Shown: positions 51,801 to 61,445 of the stretch, one piece after another
Position numbering within the stretch: the stretch's first letter is position 1
Layout: each line of letters opens with the position of its first letter
Assembly (NCBI RefSeq): GCF_014764305.1
Contig: NZ_CP061703.1
Location: forward strand, 1,518,800-1,582,799
Reading direction: 5' to 3'
From: Mesoflavibacter profundi
GTDB lineage: Bacteria; Bacteroidota; Bacteroidia; Flavobacteriales; Flavobacteriaceae
DNA length: 64,000 bases
Translations under genes and position numbers: made by a program
Notes under the pieces: generated by a model
Seen by the model: the letters and a program-made list of their open reading frames with translations, nothing else
Told to the model about the DNA's origin: nothing
Databases searched by the model: none

Positions 51801-52670
51801 TTATAAATCTGTAGCAGCTAAAGTGTCACTACTAGACATAAGTGCAAAAAACTTATCTATATTTGGTAGAATAACAATTCTTGTTCTTCTATTTCTAGCA
51901 CGATTATCTTTAGTGTCGTTATCTGTTAAAGGTTGGTAACTACTTCTACCAGCTGCAATTAATTGTTCTGGAGCTACACCAAAATCTTTTTGTAAAGCTC
52001 TAACAACAGATGTTGCTCTTAAAACACTTAAATCCCAGTTATCTTTAATTTTATCTGTATTAATAGTTCTTGAGTCTGTATGACCTTCTATCATTACATT
52101 TAAGCTAGGTTCAGATTTAATTACATCTGCTACTTTTTCTAAAACCTTATTGGCTTTACTATTAATTTTGTAGCTACCACTATTAAATAACATTTTGTCT
52201 GAAATAGATATCATCACCACAGTTTGATCTATGTTGATAGATATATCTTCGTTCTCATCAATATCACTATTATCGACAAACTTTTTAAGGTTTAAGGATA
52301 AGGCTAAATTCATCGAGTCTTCAAGCGAATTAACGTACTTCATCACTTCTGGATCTACGTTAGCTAAAGTTTTACGCATGCCTTCTTTAGATTTTTCTGA
52401 AATTACTGCTTTATTGCCAACAGCATCAAATTTGGTCTTGTTTTCTTCGGTAAGTTCTCCAACTTCTGTAGTAAGATTGTTTATTTTGGCATTGTAATCG
52501 TTAACTCTTGATTGGATTATTGCAAATTTTTGTTCTAATTCTTCTTTTTCTACTCTTGTCTTGGTTAATTCGCTAGTAATTTCACCTTTTTCTTTTTCTA
52601 GTGCTACATATTTCTTTTTAGAAACACAAGATGATAACACGACTAGTAATACTAATGATAGTTTTTTCAT
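51801..52670 (-). CDS. OmpA-family lipoprotein with coiled-coil region
   Basis: 289 residues, with lipobox LSSC placing the lipidated cysteine at residue 15. Residues about 20-80 are a coiled coil with Lys/Glu heptads (KTRVEKEELEQKFAIIQSRV). The C-terminal OmpA peptidoglycan-binding domain (about 160-275) has GHTDSRTI and NRRTRIVILP motifs. It ties the outer membrane to the wall, like the protein at 5236-5937 but with a different middle region. It is on the same strand after the phosphate transporter but separated by a terminator. Confidence 0.95.
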   Translation of the reverse strand: MKKLSLVLLVVLSSCVSKKKYVALEKEKGEITSELTKTRVEKEELEQKFAIIQSRVNDYNAKINNLTTEVGELTEENKTKFDAVGNKAVISEKSKEGMRKTLANVDPEVMKYVNSLEDSMNLALSLNLKKFVDNSDIDENEDISINIDQTVVMISISDKMLFNSGSYKINSKANKVLEKVADVIKSEPSLNVMIEGHTDSRTINTDKIKDNWDLSVLRATSVVRALQKDFGVAPEQLIAAGRSSYQPLTDNDTKDNRARNRRTRIVILPNIDKFFALMSSSDTLAATDL

Positions 52671-52761
52671 AAATAGTTTAAATTTTTAGTTACTCTATTT
52701 ACGTGTGCTCTTTTGGTATAGATGTTTAAATTTTGTTAAAGGTTTAAATATTTTCATAAAA

Positions 52762-52796
52762 AAAAAGCTTCAATACTATTGGTATTGAAGCTTTTT
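52762..52796 (-). terminator. Intrinsic terminator after the phosphate transporter gene
   Basis: Fifteen-base perfect stem AAAAAGCTTCAATAC / GTATTGAAGCTTTTT (52762-52776 and 52782-52796) with a 5-base loop and flanking A/T runs, 19 bases after the stop at 52816. Confidence 0.93.
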
Positions 52797-52815
52797 ACTT
52801 TTGTTTTTATGTGTT

Positions 52816-55122
52816 TTATTCCTCTTCTTCACGAGTTTCTGTAAGTCGTGCTGGCGGAATTTTACTATCAAAAGATCTACTGTATTCGTCTAATAAATTC
52901 ATTGTAGCTGTTAATAAATCTTTAGTTTCTAATAAGATGCTAAAGTACAGCGTCGTGTTTTTAGGTGAAGACTCTTCAGTACGTGTTCTTTCTACTTGTT
53001 TTTGAATTTTGTCTTTTACTAAATCATAAACCTTACCACGATTATTAAGTATACGTTCTATCTCTTGGAATGATCTAGAATTAAACGCTTCTTTGGTTTC
53101 TATTAGTAATTTTTCTAGCGCTTCGTCAACCGTTTTAAGTTCTTTTAATTGGTTAAACTTAAGTTTTTTGTGGTTGTTATTAACGTGTTTGTAGCTAATC
53201 TTAGAGATGTACTCTAAAGATTGTGTCATGTCTCTTAAATAACCAAGTATGTTTAAGTAAAAGCTACTTGCTTCTACACTAGACTCGTCTAAGTTTTTAA
53301 TAAAATAGAAAATATGATCACGTAAATCGTCTACCTCGTTGGATAGTTTTGTGATTTGTTTTCTGTTTTTCTTTAAGGCATTAAGGTCCTGTTTTGCTAA
53401 TCCGTTAACTGCATTAGTGTAAATTTTATTTCCTCGTTTTACAACACTAGCAATATTGTCTGCACTTTCATGAATCACACCTTGAACCGAACTACTTTCT
53501 GCTTTAACCAAGCTATCTTCTTCTTTAGCTTTAGAGTTTTTCTTATTGTGTGCAATATAATTTCTTACTAATAGTGTAAATGCTATAAGTAATAATATTG
53601 GCGTCATTACTTTTACATTTAAATGCAATAAATATGCAATTAATGCCGATGCAATAAAGGCAATAAAGGCTGTAAAAAACCATCCGCCAATGACATTAAT
53701 TACTCCAGCAACACGATATACAGCACTTTCTGCGCCCCATGCGCGATCTGCTAAAGATGTACCCATTGCAACCATAAAAGTTACATATGTAGTAGATAAA
53801 GGTAATCCTAAAGATGTTGCTAATGAAATAAGTACGGCAGCAACCATTAGGTTAACTGCAGCTCTTGCAAGGTCAAAAGCAGGTCTATCTTCTTCTTTTA
53901 ACGTTAAATCTGGTGCAGGAACTTCAAATTGTTTATCTATTTTTTCTTGCCAAGAGTTTGGTAAAATGTAAGAAGACATTTGAGACATAAGCATTGCGAC
54001 TCTAACAAATCCTCGTGATAAAAAGTTAGGTTGAAAACGCTCTTTAGTGTTACTTTGACTAGAAAGGTCTAACGAAGTTTTTACAACATCCTTTGCTTTA
54101 CTAGAAAACCATAATGTAGCAACCATGATCATTCCAGCTATAAAAAGTATTAGTGTTGGAGTTTCTACCGCTTTAGATAAAAAATTCATTGATAATTCTG
54201 AAGCTGGTAAACCTTGGGCAACATATTCTTGATAAGATTGCCAACCTGCAATAAATACACCAACAAAATTAACTAAGTCATTACCTGCAAAAGCAAGTGC
54301 TAAAGCAAACGTACCAACTAAGATGACTATCTTATAAATATTTTGTTTTAAAACAGCAATAAACGAATAGGATAGTGCGCTCCAAACCAGAAGATTAATA
54401 CCAATAATATTTACAACATTACTTTCTAAATAATCTTTAATGGTAAGTCCATTTGTATATTCAAATTTAAGATCTGCGTAAGGCGTACCTTTTATCCCTT
54501 TAATTAAAATGAAATACATAATAGAAGTTAAAGCAATACCGCCAAATAATGCGCCAATCCAATTTGCTTTTTCTTCAAAGTTGTAGGATAGAAGTAACCT
54601 TGTAAACCATTGTATTATCGCTCCAATAGAAAAAGCGACGACAACGGAGAGTAATATTCCTAAGATTATTTTTGTAGCAGTTGAGGTGTTTATGTAAGCG
54701 ATAAGCTCGGCAGAACTACCACCATCAGACCATATTTTTATTAGTGAAACTGCAACAGCAGCTCCTAAAAGTTCGAAAACTATAGATACAGTTGTAGATG
54801 TTGGCATACCAACGGTGTTAAAAAAGTCTAACAACAAAATATCTGTAATCATAACCGCCATAAAGATGATCATGATTTCATCAAACATAAATTCGCTTGG
54901 ATTAAATATTCCTTTTCTAGCAACTTCCATTAATCCGCTAGAAAAAATTGCACCTAATGCTACACCAATACTGGCAACAATCATTATGGTTTTAAATGAA
55001 ATAGCTTTAGATCCAATTGCAGAATTTAAAAAATTTACTGCATCGTTACTAACGCCAACAACAAGATCTGCAATAGCTAGAATAGCTAGAGCTATAATCA
55101 TGAATAAGTATATATTTTCCAT
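52816..55122 (-). CDS. PiT family inorganic phosphate transporter with PhoU-like C-terminus
   Basis: 768 residues, longer than most PiT proteins. The membrane part (about 1-530) has the two PHO4 signature regions: GVSNDAVNFLNSAIGSKAI and FAGNDLVNFVGVFIAG, each with the conserved GxNDxxN-type motif, and matching GLPLSTTYVTFMVAMG and GMPTSTTVSIVFELLG. The C-terminal 210 residues (about 560-768) are soluble and helical (ALKKNRKQITKLSNEV; LEYISKISYKHVNNNHKKL) and look like a fused PhoU-like regulatory domain. It imports phosphate driven by a cation gradient. A PHO-box-like repeat array lies in the divergent intergenic region upstream. Confidence 0.95.
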   Translation of the reverse strand: MENIYLFMIIALAILAIADLVVGVSNDAVNFLNSAIGSKAISFKTIMIVASIGVALGAIFSSGLMEVARKGIFNPSEFMFDEIMIIFMAVMITDILLLDFFNTVGMPTSTTVSIVFELLGAAVAVSLIKIWSDGGSSAELIAYINTSTATKIILGILLSVVVAFSIGAIIQWFTRLLLSYNFEEKANWIGALFGGIALTSIMYFILIKGIKGTPYADLKFEYTNGLTIKDYLESNVVNIIGINLLVWSALSYSFIAVLKQNIYKIVILVGTFALALAFAGNDLVNFVGVFIAGWQSYQEYVAQGLPASELSMNFLSKAVETPTLILFIAGMIMVATLWFSSKAKDVVKTSLDLSSQSNTKERFQPNFLSRGFVRVAMLMSQMSSYILPNSWQEKIDKQFEVPAPDLTLKEEDRPAFDLARAAVNLMVAAVLISLATSLGLPLSTTYVTFMVAMGTSLADRAWGAESAVYRVAGVINVIGGWFFTAFIAFIASALIAYLLHLNVKVMTPILLLIAFTLLVRNYIAHNKKNSKAKEEDSLVKAESSSVQGVIHESADNIASVVKRGNKIYTNAVNGLAKQDLNALKKNRKQITKLSNEVDDLRDHIFYFIKNLDESSVEASSFYLNILGYLRDMTQSLEYISKISYKHVNNNHKKLKFNQLKELKTVDEALEKLLIETKEAFNSRSFQEIERILNNRGKVYDLVKDKIQKQVERTRTEESSPKNTTLYFSILLETKDLLTATMNLLDEYSRSFDSKIPPARLTETREEEE

Positions 55123-55169
55123 TAATTATGGTAGATTTATTTAGGCAAATTTCATCTTTTATCTTGAAC

Positions 55170-55348
55170 GCAATGTTAATTTAATGTTATGTTCTATATT
55201 GTTAATCTATATTTTTTAAAAGAGAAATACTATTAAAATACACTTGTAAAAGGTTGTTTGTTAATATTTTAATGTTAAATTATTTTATTTAAAACACTAA
55301 AAATCAATTAATTAAAAGTTTAATGTTAATTTAATGTTACGTAAATGT
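55170..55348. promoter_or_regulatory. PHO-box-like array of 7-bp direct repeats
   Basis: TTAATGT occurs at 55181-55187, 55269-55275, 55320-55326 and 55331-55337, with variants at 55170-55176 (GCAATGT) and 55342-55348 (TAAATGT). Within the clusters the repeats are 11 bases apart with 4-base spacers, the architecture of E. coli PHO boxes (7-bp repeats, 4-bp gap). An identical 18-base string, AATGTTAATTTAATGTTA, appears at 55172 and 55322. The array lies between the PiT phosphate transporter and a small secreted-protein gene. Confidence 0.6.
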
Positions 55349-55370
55349 TTCATTATAGTAAAATATAACT

Positions 55371-55378
55371 TATATTTG
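55371..55378 (+). promoter_or_regulatory. Bacteroidota -7 promoter element downstream of the repeats
   Basis: TATATTTG, an exact TAnnTTTG match, 22 bases after the last repeat and 37 bases before the ATG at 55416, placing the repeat array where an activator would bind. Confidence 0.6.
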
Positions 55379-55415
55379 TTATGTAATCTTTAATAACTCT
55401 TAAAAAATATATACT

Positions 55416-55772
55416 ATGAAAAATTTAATTTTAGCACTAGCTTTTTTAGTAACAGGAGTAATAACAGCACAAGATATAAACAAACCTACAGTTGTAAAAA
55501 AAGGAGATTTAATACAAGCAACGTATTATTTTGAAAATGGTAATGTAGCTCAAACAGGTTATTTTAATAAGGATAATAAATTACAAGGCGTTTGGACTAA
55601 GTATGATGTTAACGGAAATAAAGTTGCTGTAGGAAATTACGAAAATGGTAAAAAAGTAGGAAAGTGGTTTTTTTGGACTAATGATATTTTAAGAGAAGTA
55701 GACTATTCTTTAAATAGTATTACGTCTGTAAATACATGGAAAAATACTTCTGCAATAGCAGATAGAGATTAA
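55416..55772 (+). CDS. Small secreted MORN/YwqK-type repeat protein
   Basis: 118 residues with a signal peptide (MKNLILALAFLVTGVITAQ). The mature part has three beta-strand pairs of the MORN/YwqK antitoxin-like kind: ATYYFENGNVAQTGYFNKDN, WTKYDVNGNKVAVGNYENG and GKWFFWTNDILREVDY. Similar small secreted proteins are abundant in Flavobacteria and mostly uncharacterised; database labels for them are unreliable. Its promoter carries the PHO-box-like array, so phosphate-dependent expression is a specific, testable prediction. Function unknown. Confidence 0.88.
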   Translation: MKNLILALAFLVTGVITAQDINKPTVVKKGDLIQATYYFENGNVAQTGYFNKDNKLQGVWTKYDVNGNKVAVGNYENGKKVGKWFFWTNDILREVDYSLNSITSVNTWKNTSAIADRD

Positions 55773-55790
55773 TATTTATCTTCTTAAACA

Positions 55791-55825
55791 AAAAAAAGCA
55801 TCCTAAATTTTAGGATGCTTTTTTT
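55791..55825. terminator. Bidirectional intrinsic terminator
   Basis: Sixteen-base stem AAAAAAAGCATCCTAA / TTAGGATGCTTTTTTT (55791-55806 and 55810-55825), between the plus-strand gene ending at 55772 and the minus-strand gene ending at 55844. Confidence 0.93.
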
Positions 55826-55843
55826 ATGTTATATAGTTACTTC

Positions 55844-57013
55844 TTATTGTACAGTCCAACCTGCTCCCCAAGTTGCATAATCTGTACCAGTACCATTACC
55901 TTCTCCTGTGTAAAAATCTGCATCTGTAAAAGATACAGTTGTGTCATTTTTCATTTTTAAAGTAACATCTACAAAAGTAACATCTGTTACTTGTAAATCG
56001 TCACTAACAACACCATTACCAGTATCTGTATCGTCAAGATCAAATCCTTCAGCATAACCAGTAATGTGTACGTTTGTAAATATACCTTGTGTACCAGCTC
56101 TTAATCTAATTGCTTCTGAAGAACTTCCAGAACCTTCACCAACAATAGTTAAGTTGTTTACATTTGGTTTAGAGAATACACCAGTAGCGTTACTAAAATC
56201 TGTATTGTATCCATCTGCTTCAATAGCTTTATCGTCTGATGCTCTATTAGCGATATAAACGTTAGTTAATGTTCCAGAGTAACCTTCTGTCCAATCTACA
56301 GAATCATCTTCTGCATTGATAACAGAAATGTAGTTAGCATTTACAGTTCCACCAAAAAACTCGATACCATCATCTTTACCTGCGTAAGCTTGAATGTAGT
56401 TTACATCTGTACCGTTTCCTACACCGTAAAAAGATATACCATTGTTTTCAGATTGTCCATCTGCAGCTCCACCAGAATACTCTACACGTACATAGTTTAA
56501 TGATCCAGAATTGTCATCTGCAACGTTTCCTCCGTAAGGTAAGCTAGCAATTTCTGAAGTTGCTGTGTTAGTTCCTGTTACAGAATTAATAGGTGCTCTT
56601 CCTAATAAAATTAATCCGCCCCAATCTCCAGCAGCTGGATTAGCAGCATCTGAAGTGAATACTATAGGACAATCTTGAGTACCATTTGCTACTATTTTAG
56701 CACCTTGAGAGATTGCTACGTAAACGTCTGCTCCAGAAGCTAAAGCTTCTATTGTCATACAAGCAGGAATAGTTAATGTAGTACCACTTGCCATGATTAA
56801 TGATCCATTAATTTTGTAAGTGTTATTCGCGTCTAAGGTTAAATCTTCTGTGTAAGTTCCAGATAAGAAAATTGTTTGAGGATCTGTTGTGCCTCCACCA
56901 GAATTGTTATTTGTTACACTGTTATCGTTAATTACGATATCTGAAGTGTCATCTGTAGAGCATGAAAATACCATAGATACTAATGCTAAACCAAGAATTA
57001 TTTGTTTTTTCAT
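55844..57013 (-). CDS. Beta-helix surface lipoprotein, partner of the TonB receptor
   Basis: 389 residues with lipobox VFSC (lipidated Cys18). The mature region has many aromatic and Gly-rich strands repeated with a pattern suggesting a right-handed beta helix (DGIEFFGGTVNANYISVINAEDDSVDWTEGYSG; AIEADGYNTDFSN). It carries many acidic residues that could bind cations or a carbohydrate. It follows the TonB-dependent receptor gene by 51 bases on the same strand, the usual arrangement of a TonB receptor with its surface lipoprotein, although it is not of the SusD family. Substrate unknown; no transport motif. Confidence 0.85.
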   Translation of the reverse strand: MKKQIILGLALVSMVFSCSTDDTSDIVINDNSVTNNNSGGGTTDPQTIFLSGTYTEDLTLDANNTYKINGSLIMASGTTLTIPACMTIEALASGADVYVAISQGAKIVANGTQDCPIVFTSDAANPAAGDWGGLILLGRAPINSVTGTNTATSEIASLPYGGNVADDNSGSLNYVRVEYSGGAADGQSENNGISFYGVGNGTDVNYIQAYAGKDDGIEFFGGTVNANYISVINAEDDSVDWTEGYSGTLTNVYIANRASDDKAIEADGYNTDFSNATGVFSKPNVNNLTIVGEGSGSSSEAIRLRAGTQGIFTNVHITGYAEGFDLDDTDTGNGVVSDDLQVTDVTFVDVTLKMKNDTTVSFTDADFYTGEGNGTGTDYATWGAGWTVQ

Positions 57014-57064
57014 TGTTTTTAGTTTTTAATTTTTATTCTTAATTGTGTTATTTTATTGATAGTT

Positions 57065-59869
57065 TTAAAATTTGTATTTAAGTTGAAGTCCTAAATTGAT
57101 ACCTCTTTTGTAATCTGTTACACCTTTTCCGTTTGCAGATGTTACTAAGATATCTCCTTGATTTTGGTCTTCTCTAACATATTGTATAGTTGGATTTAAT
57201 AGGTTTTTTGCGCTGAAGTTAATTTCGAAATTATCTTTGATAGCGTTTTTCAATACAAAGTCTAGTGTTGGAACACTTTTTTCTATAATGTTTCCTAAGT
57301 CACCAGAACCTAAAGCATCTATCCTGTCTGAAAAGTAAGAGAATACCAAGTTAGCAACTGGTTTGTAGTTTTTAAATGTTGGCGAGTAACTTACATCAGC
57401 ATTAAAGATAAAAGGTGAAGCACCTTGTAACTTATCACTAGTTTTATTAAAAGCTAAGTCAAAAGTTCCGTCGATGTTTTTGTATAAATCTTGTTTAGTG
57501 TCCATGTATGTAGCATTAACACCAAATGCAAGAATAGCATCTTCGTTTTCGTCTTCAATAATGTTTTTTCTAAGTTCTAGTTCTACACCAAAAACTTCAG
57601 CTTTTTCACCAGTTCTAACATAACGTTGTGTACCTGTTGCGTCTCCAACAACAACTAAGTTTATTGGATCATTAATTTGTTTTGCAAATAATCCAACCGA
57701 GAATATTTCTCCTCTTCCAAAAAATGATTCAAATTTTATATCGGCATTGTAAATGTCTGAATATCCTAATGCGTCTGGATTACCACCAATTCTTGTAGAT
57801 ACATCTTCGTAAACAAATGGAGCTACTTCTTTAAATTCTGGTGTTGATACTGTTTTACTTGCAGAAAAACGTATGTTTTTGTCTTCTGTAATTGCGTATT
57901 TAATATTTAAACTAGGTAGTATAAAAGTTTCTTTAGATGTTTTATTGTCCTTTCCGTTATTACCTAAGTTAATTACATCGTAAGCAATGTTTTGCTCAAA
58001 ACTTTCTACTCTAATTCCAGGAACAAATAACCATTTTTCTCCAGCTTTAATTTCAGAATCTAAATATCCTGCATAGATGTTTAATTTACCGGTATATGTA
58101 TTTTCATATAATCCTGGTCTGTTTGTATTAGATAAGGTAGGATAAGGTTTTATTACTTTGATTTCATAAATACCATTGCTACTTGAGTTTAAATTTAGAT
58201 TGTCTAAATTAAATACAGAGTTAAAGTTATTTACGTTTGTAATTTCAAAACCATTATCTACAATATCATATCCGTATCTTATGTTGTTAAATAATCTTGT
58301 TTTGTTACGTCCGTTATATCCAATATTGAATTTTAAATTATCGTTGGCTTGATAAGCAATATTTAAACGACCATTATACTCGTCATCTTCAATTTTTTGA
58401 AAATAACGTTGGTTGTCAAAAACAACATTACTGTAAAATGTAGGATTAGTTGTTGGGTCATTATCTAAAGCGTACTGATAGTTTTCTACACTAAAACGCT
58501 TTCTGTCTGGTTGATCAGAAAATACTTTGTTGTAACCAAATCCCCAATCTAATTCAATTTTACCAGATTTATGATTTCCTACTAATTGATTAACAAACAT
58601 TTTTGTTTGATCAAATTGAATATTTTGTTGGTAAAATCCTTGATCTGTATCAATTATTGCGTCTCTGTTTCTTCCTTTTCCGTCTATACCAAAGTATCCA
58701 ACAACATCTGAAGAACTATTAATAAATACCGAGTTAAAACTTAAATTGTTATCGCTATTTATTTTATAATTTACGTTAGCCATAGCTGTTGTAGTTGTAG
58801 AATACTCATATTCTTCAGCAGCTTCAAAAGCTTTTTTCTCTACAGTTGAAAAATCTATAGCTTTACCAAATCTATATTCGTAGTTATTTTCAAATCCACC
58901 AGTTGCAAAAAAGCTTAATCTAGATCCGTTTTCAAAAGAAAAAGAGGTTCCTCCAGAAGTACCATAAGACACATTAATTGGCGAGTTTACGCTTACAGGA
59001 TCTACACCATGCGATAATACTACAGTAAAAGGGTTGTGATCGTATCTTCCATAGTAACCAAAGTAACCAGTACCTTCGCTTCTTACAAAGTTTTTATCTA
59101 TTGCATTTGTGTTAAATCCAGAACCAGTAAATGCATCTACAAAGCTTCCACCTTTATGTTCTTTAGATGTGATGTCCACATTACCAGCAGAGAAATCTCC
59201 GTAAAATTGAGCTGCATATGCTTTACTAATAGATACATTTTGAATTACATCTGAAGAGAATAAATTTAAATCGATGTTTTTCTTATTAACGTTATTTGAA
59301 GGAAGTGATAAACCATTCATTGTAGTATTAAGGTAACGATCACCTAAACCACGTACGTAAACATTACTTGATCCTTCTTGTTTAGATACACCAGATATTT
59401 TTGCAACAGCACCAGCAGCATCGCTAACACCTTTTCTTGATAATTCTTCTGCACCAATAATTTGTTTGATTTCAACAGCTTTTTTCTGTTCAAGTAATAC
59501 AGCTACTTCACTTTCTCTTTTGGTAGTTGTTTGTATAACCACTTCTTCTAAAGAAGCAGCGTTTGCACCCATTGGTACATTAATCTCTGTAACCTTTCCA
59601 GCTTCTACAGTAGCAGTAATAGTTTGAGTTTCGTATCCAACAAAGCTATATTCTACAGTATATTCTCCAGGTGATAAATTGTCTAATAAATATTGACCAA
59701 AATCGTCAGAAGTTGTTCCTTTAGAAGTTCCTTTAATAATAATATTTGCAAAAGGTAAAGGTTCGTTGTCAAACTCTTTATCTGTTAATTTTCCAGCGAT
59801 AGATCCAGTATCTTGTGCGCTTGCAAAAAGACTAAAAAGTGTGAATAGTAAAAGAAATGTATTTTTCAT
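57065..59869 (-). CDS. TonB-dependent outer-membrane receptor with carboxypeptidase-regulatory-like domain
   Basis: 934 residues. Signal peptide 1-18 (FASAQ), then a CarboxypepD_reg-like domain (about 22-105, GSIAGKLTDKEFDNEPLPFANI). The plug domain has GVSDAAGAVAKISGVSKQEGSSNVYVRGLGDRYLNTTMNGLSLP (about 145-190). A 22-strand beta barrel extends to the C-terminal aromatic YKF. It takes up a ligand using the proton motive force through TonB-ExbBD. The downstream lipoprotein is its likely partner. The ligand is not evident; proximity to a phosphate transporter is suggestive only. Confidence 0.95.
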   Translation of the reverse strand: MKNTFLLLFTLFSLFASAQDTGSIAGKLTDKEFDNEPLPFANIIIKGTSKGTTSDDFGQYLLDNLSPGEYTVEYSFVGYETQTITATVEAGKVTEINVPMGANAASLEEVVIQTTTKRESEVAVLLEQKKAVEIKQIIGAEELSRKGVSDAAGAVAKISGVSKQEGSSNVYVRGLGDRYLNTTMNGLSLPSNNVNKKNIDLNLFSSDVIQNVSISKAYAAQFYGDFSAGNVDITSKEHKGGSFVDAFTGSGFNTNAIDKNFVRSEGTGYFGYYGRYDHNPFTVVLSHGVDPVSVNSPINVSYGTSGGTSFSFENGSRLSFFATGGFENNYEYRFGKAIDFSTVEKKAFEAAEEYEYSTTTTAMANVNYKINSDNNLSFNSVFINSSSDVVGYFGIDGKGRNRDAIIDTDQGFYQQNIQFDQTKMFVNQLVGNHKSGKIELDWGFGYNKVFSDQPDRKRFSVENYQYALDNDPTTNPTFYSNVVFDNQRYFQKIEDDEYNGRLNIAYQANDNLKFNIGYNGRNKTRLFNNIRYGYDIVDNGFEITNVNNFNSVFNLDNLNLNSSSNGIYEIKVIKPYPTLSNTNRPGLYENTYTGKLNIYAGYLDSEIKAGEKWLFVPGIRVESFEQNIAYDVINLGNNGKDNKTSKETFILPSLNIKYAITEDKNIRFSASKTVSTPEFKEVAPFVYEDVSTRIGGNPDALGYSDIYNADIKFESFFGRGEIFSVGLFAKQINDPINLVVVGDATGTQRYVRTGEKAEVFGVELELRKNIIEDENEDAILAFGVNATYMDTKQDLYKNIDGTFDLAFNKTSDKLQGASPFIFNADVSYSPTFKNYKPVANLVFSYFSDRIDALGSGDLGNIIEKSVPTLDFVLKNAIKDNFEINFSAKNLLNPTIQYVREDQNQGDILVTSANGKGVTDYKRGINLGLQLKYKF

Positions 59870-60071
59870 TGTGTTGTTTAAATTCTCGCTGCAAAGAAAA
59901 TGGAACAGTGTAAAATCTAAGTTAACCTCAGATTAATACTTAATCACTAAAAAGTTAGCTTAACGTTATCAGATTTTAAATATTTAAAAAGATTGTAAAC
60001 GTTTAGTTAACATTGAAATTAAAATCTTTTTAGCGTTCAATTACTTATATTGCGACTCTAAATTTTTAACC

Positions 60072-61400
60072 ATGAATTGGGAACAACTGTTATCCTTAAA
60101 AAGGTATGGCGATACCAACAAAAGAATAAGAAAAGAGCAAGATGAAACTAGATTAGGGTTTGAGGTAGATTATGATCGTATTATATTTTCTTCAGAATTT
60201 AGAAGTCTACAAGATAAAACTCAAGTAATTCCTTTATCAAAAACAGACTTTGTACATACAAGGCTTACGCATAGTTTGGAAGTTAGTGTTGTTGGTCGTT
60301 CTATAGGTAGAAAAGTAGGGCAAAAGATTTTACAAAAATATCCGCATTTATCAACTTCTTTAGGATATCAAGCTAACGATTTTGGTGCTATAGTTGCTGC
60401 TGCAGCATTAGCGCATGATATAGGAAATCCTCCATTTGGACATAGTGGAGAAAAAGCTATAGGACAGTTTTTTAAAACCGGTTATGGGAAAACCTTTAAA
60501 GATGAATTAACAAAAGAACAATATCAAGACTTATGTGATTTTGAAGGTAATGCTAATGGTTTTAAAATTGTAACCCAAAGCAGAGATGGAAGAGAAGGTG
60601 GCTTAAGGTTGAGTTATGCTACTTTAGGCGCATTTACAAAATATCCAAAAGGTTCGTTACCAAAGCAGCCAACAACACATATTTGTGATAAAAAATATGG
60701 TTTTTTTCAGTCTGAAAAAGCTTTTTTTGATGAGGTTGCATCAGATCTAGGCTTATTAAAAACTAATCATGGTTATTCAAGACATCCATTAGCTTTTTTG
60801 GTAGAAGCAGCAGATGATATTTGTTATACAATTATTGATTTTGAAGATGGTATAAACCTCGGTTTAATTGAGGAAGAATTTGCGTTAGAATATCTAATTA
60901 ATTTAGTAAGAGATACCATTAATACAAAAAAATATTCCAAATTAACAAACACAAAAGATAGAGTAAGTTACTTAAGAGCATTAGCAATTAATACTTTAAT
61001 TAATGAAGCGGTAGAAGTGTTTATGAATAATGAAGAATTGATACTAAAAGGATTATTTACAACAGCCTTAATGGATAAAAGTAAATACGAAGCTCAAATA
61101 AAAGATATAATTAAAATTAGTGTTGAAAAAATCTATCAATCTACAGAGGTTATTGATAAAGAAATTGCAGGATATCAAGTTATAAATGTACTTTTAAACA
61201 CCTATACTAAAGCGTTATTAAATAGTGTTAAAGAGACTGCATCACATATTGATAAATTAATAATCAAAACCTTACCGCAAACATTCCACAAAGAAAATAC
61301 GACATATCAAATACTATTAAATGTTTCGCATTTTGTAGCCTCATTGTCTGATAGTCAGGCTATTTTGCAATACAAAAAGATAAATGGATTTAGTTTGTAA
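60072..61400 (+). CDS. dgt: Deoxyguanosinetriphosphate triphosphohydrolase-like protein
   Basis: 442 residues, HD-domain dNTPase. The metal ligands are in HTRLTHSLEVSVVGR (first His), ALAHDIGNPPFGHSGE (His-Asp) and the later EAADDICYTIIDFEDG (Asp). N-terminal RLGFEVDYDRIIFSSEFRSLQDKTQV is typical. It hydrolyses dGTP or other dNTPs to nucleoside and triphosphate, controlling dNTP pools. Cytoplasmic. It stands alone on the plus strand. Confidence 0.95.
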   Translation: MNWEQLLSLKRYGDTNKRIRKEQDETRLGFEVDYDRIIFSSEFRSLQDKTQVIPLSKTDFVHTRLTHSLEVSVVGRSIGRKVGQKILQKYPHLSTSLGYQANDFGAIVAAAALAHDIGNPPFGHSGEKAIGQFFKTGYGKTFKDELTKEQYQDLCDFEGNANGFKIVTQSRDGREGGLRLSYATLGAFTKYPKGSLPKQPTTHICDKKYGFFQSEKAFFDEVASDLGLLKTNHGYSRHPLAFLVEAADDICYTIIDFEDGINLGLIEEEFALEYLINLVRDTINTKKYSKLTNTKDRVSYLRALAINTLINEAVEVFMNNEELILKGLFTTALMDKSKYEAQIKDIIKISVEKIYQSTEVIDKEIAGYQVINVLLNTYTKALLNSVKETASHIDKLIIKTLPQTFHKENTTYQILLNVSHFVASLSDSQAILQYKKINGFSL

Positions 61401-61445
61401 TCTATAATTGTAGTATTTTAGCAAAAAGTAATCAAATTATTAATA

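Noticed and set aside
59870-60071. Search for PHO-box-like repeats upstream of the TonB receptor gene
   Set aside because: TTAAC and TTAAT strings occur but without a consistent 11-base period on either strand, so I do not extend the phosphate prediction to this gene.
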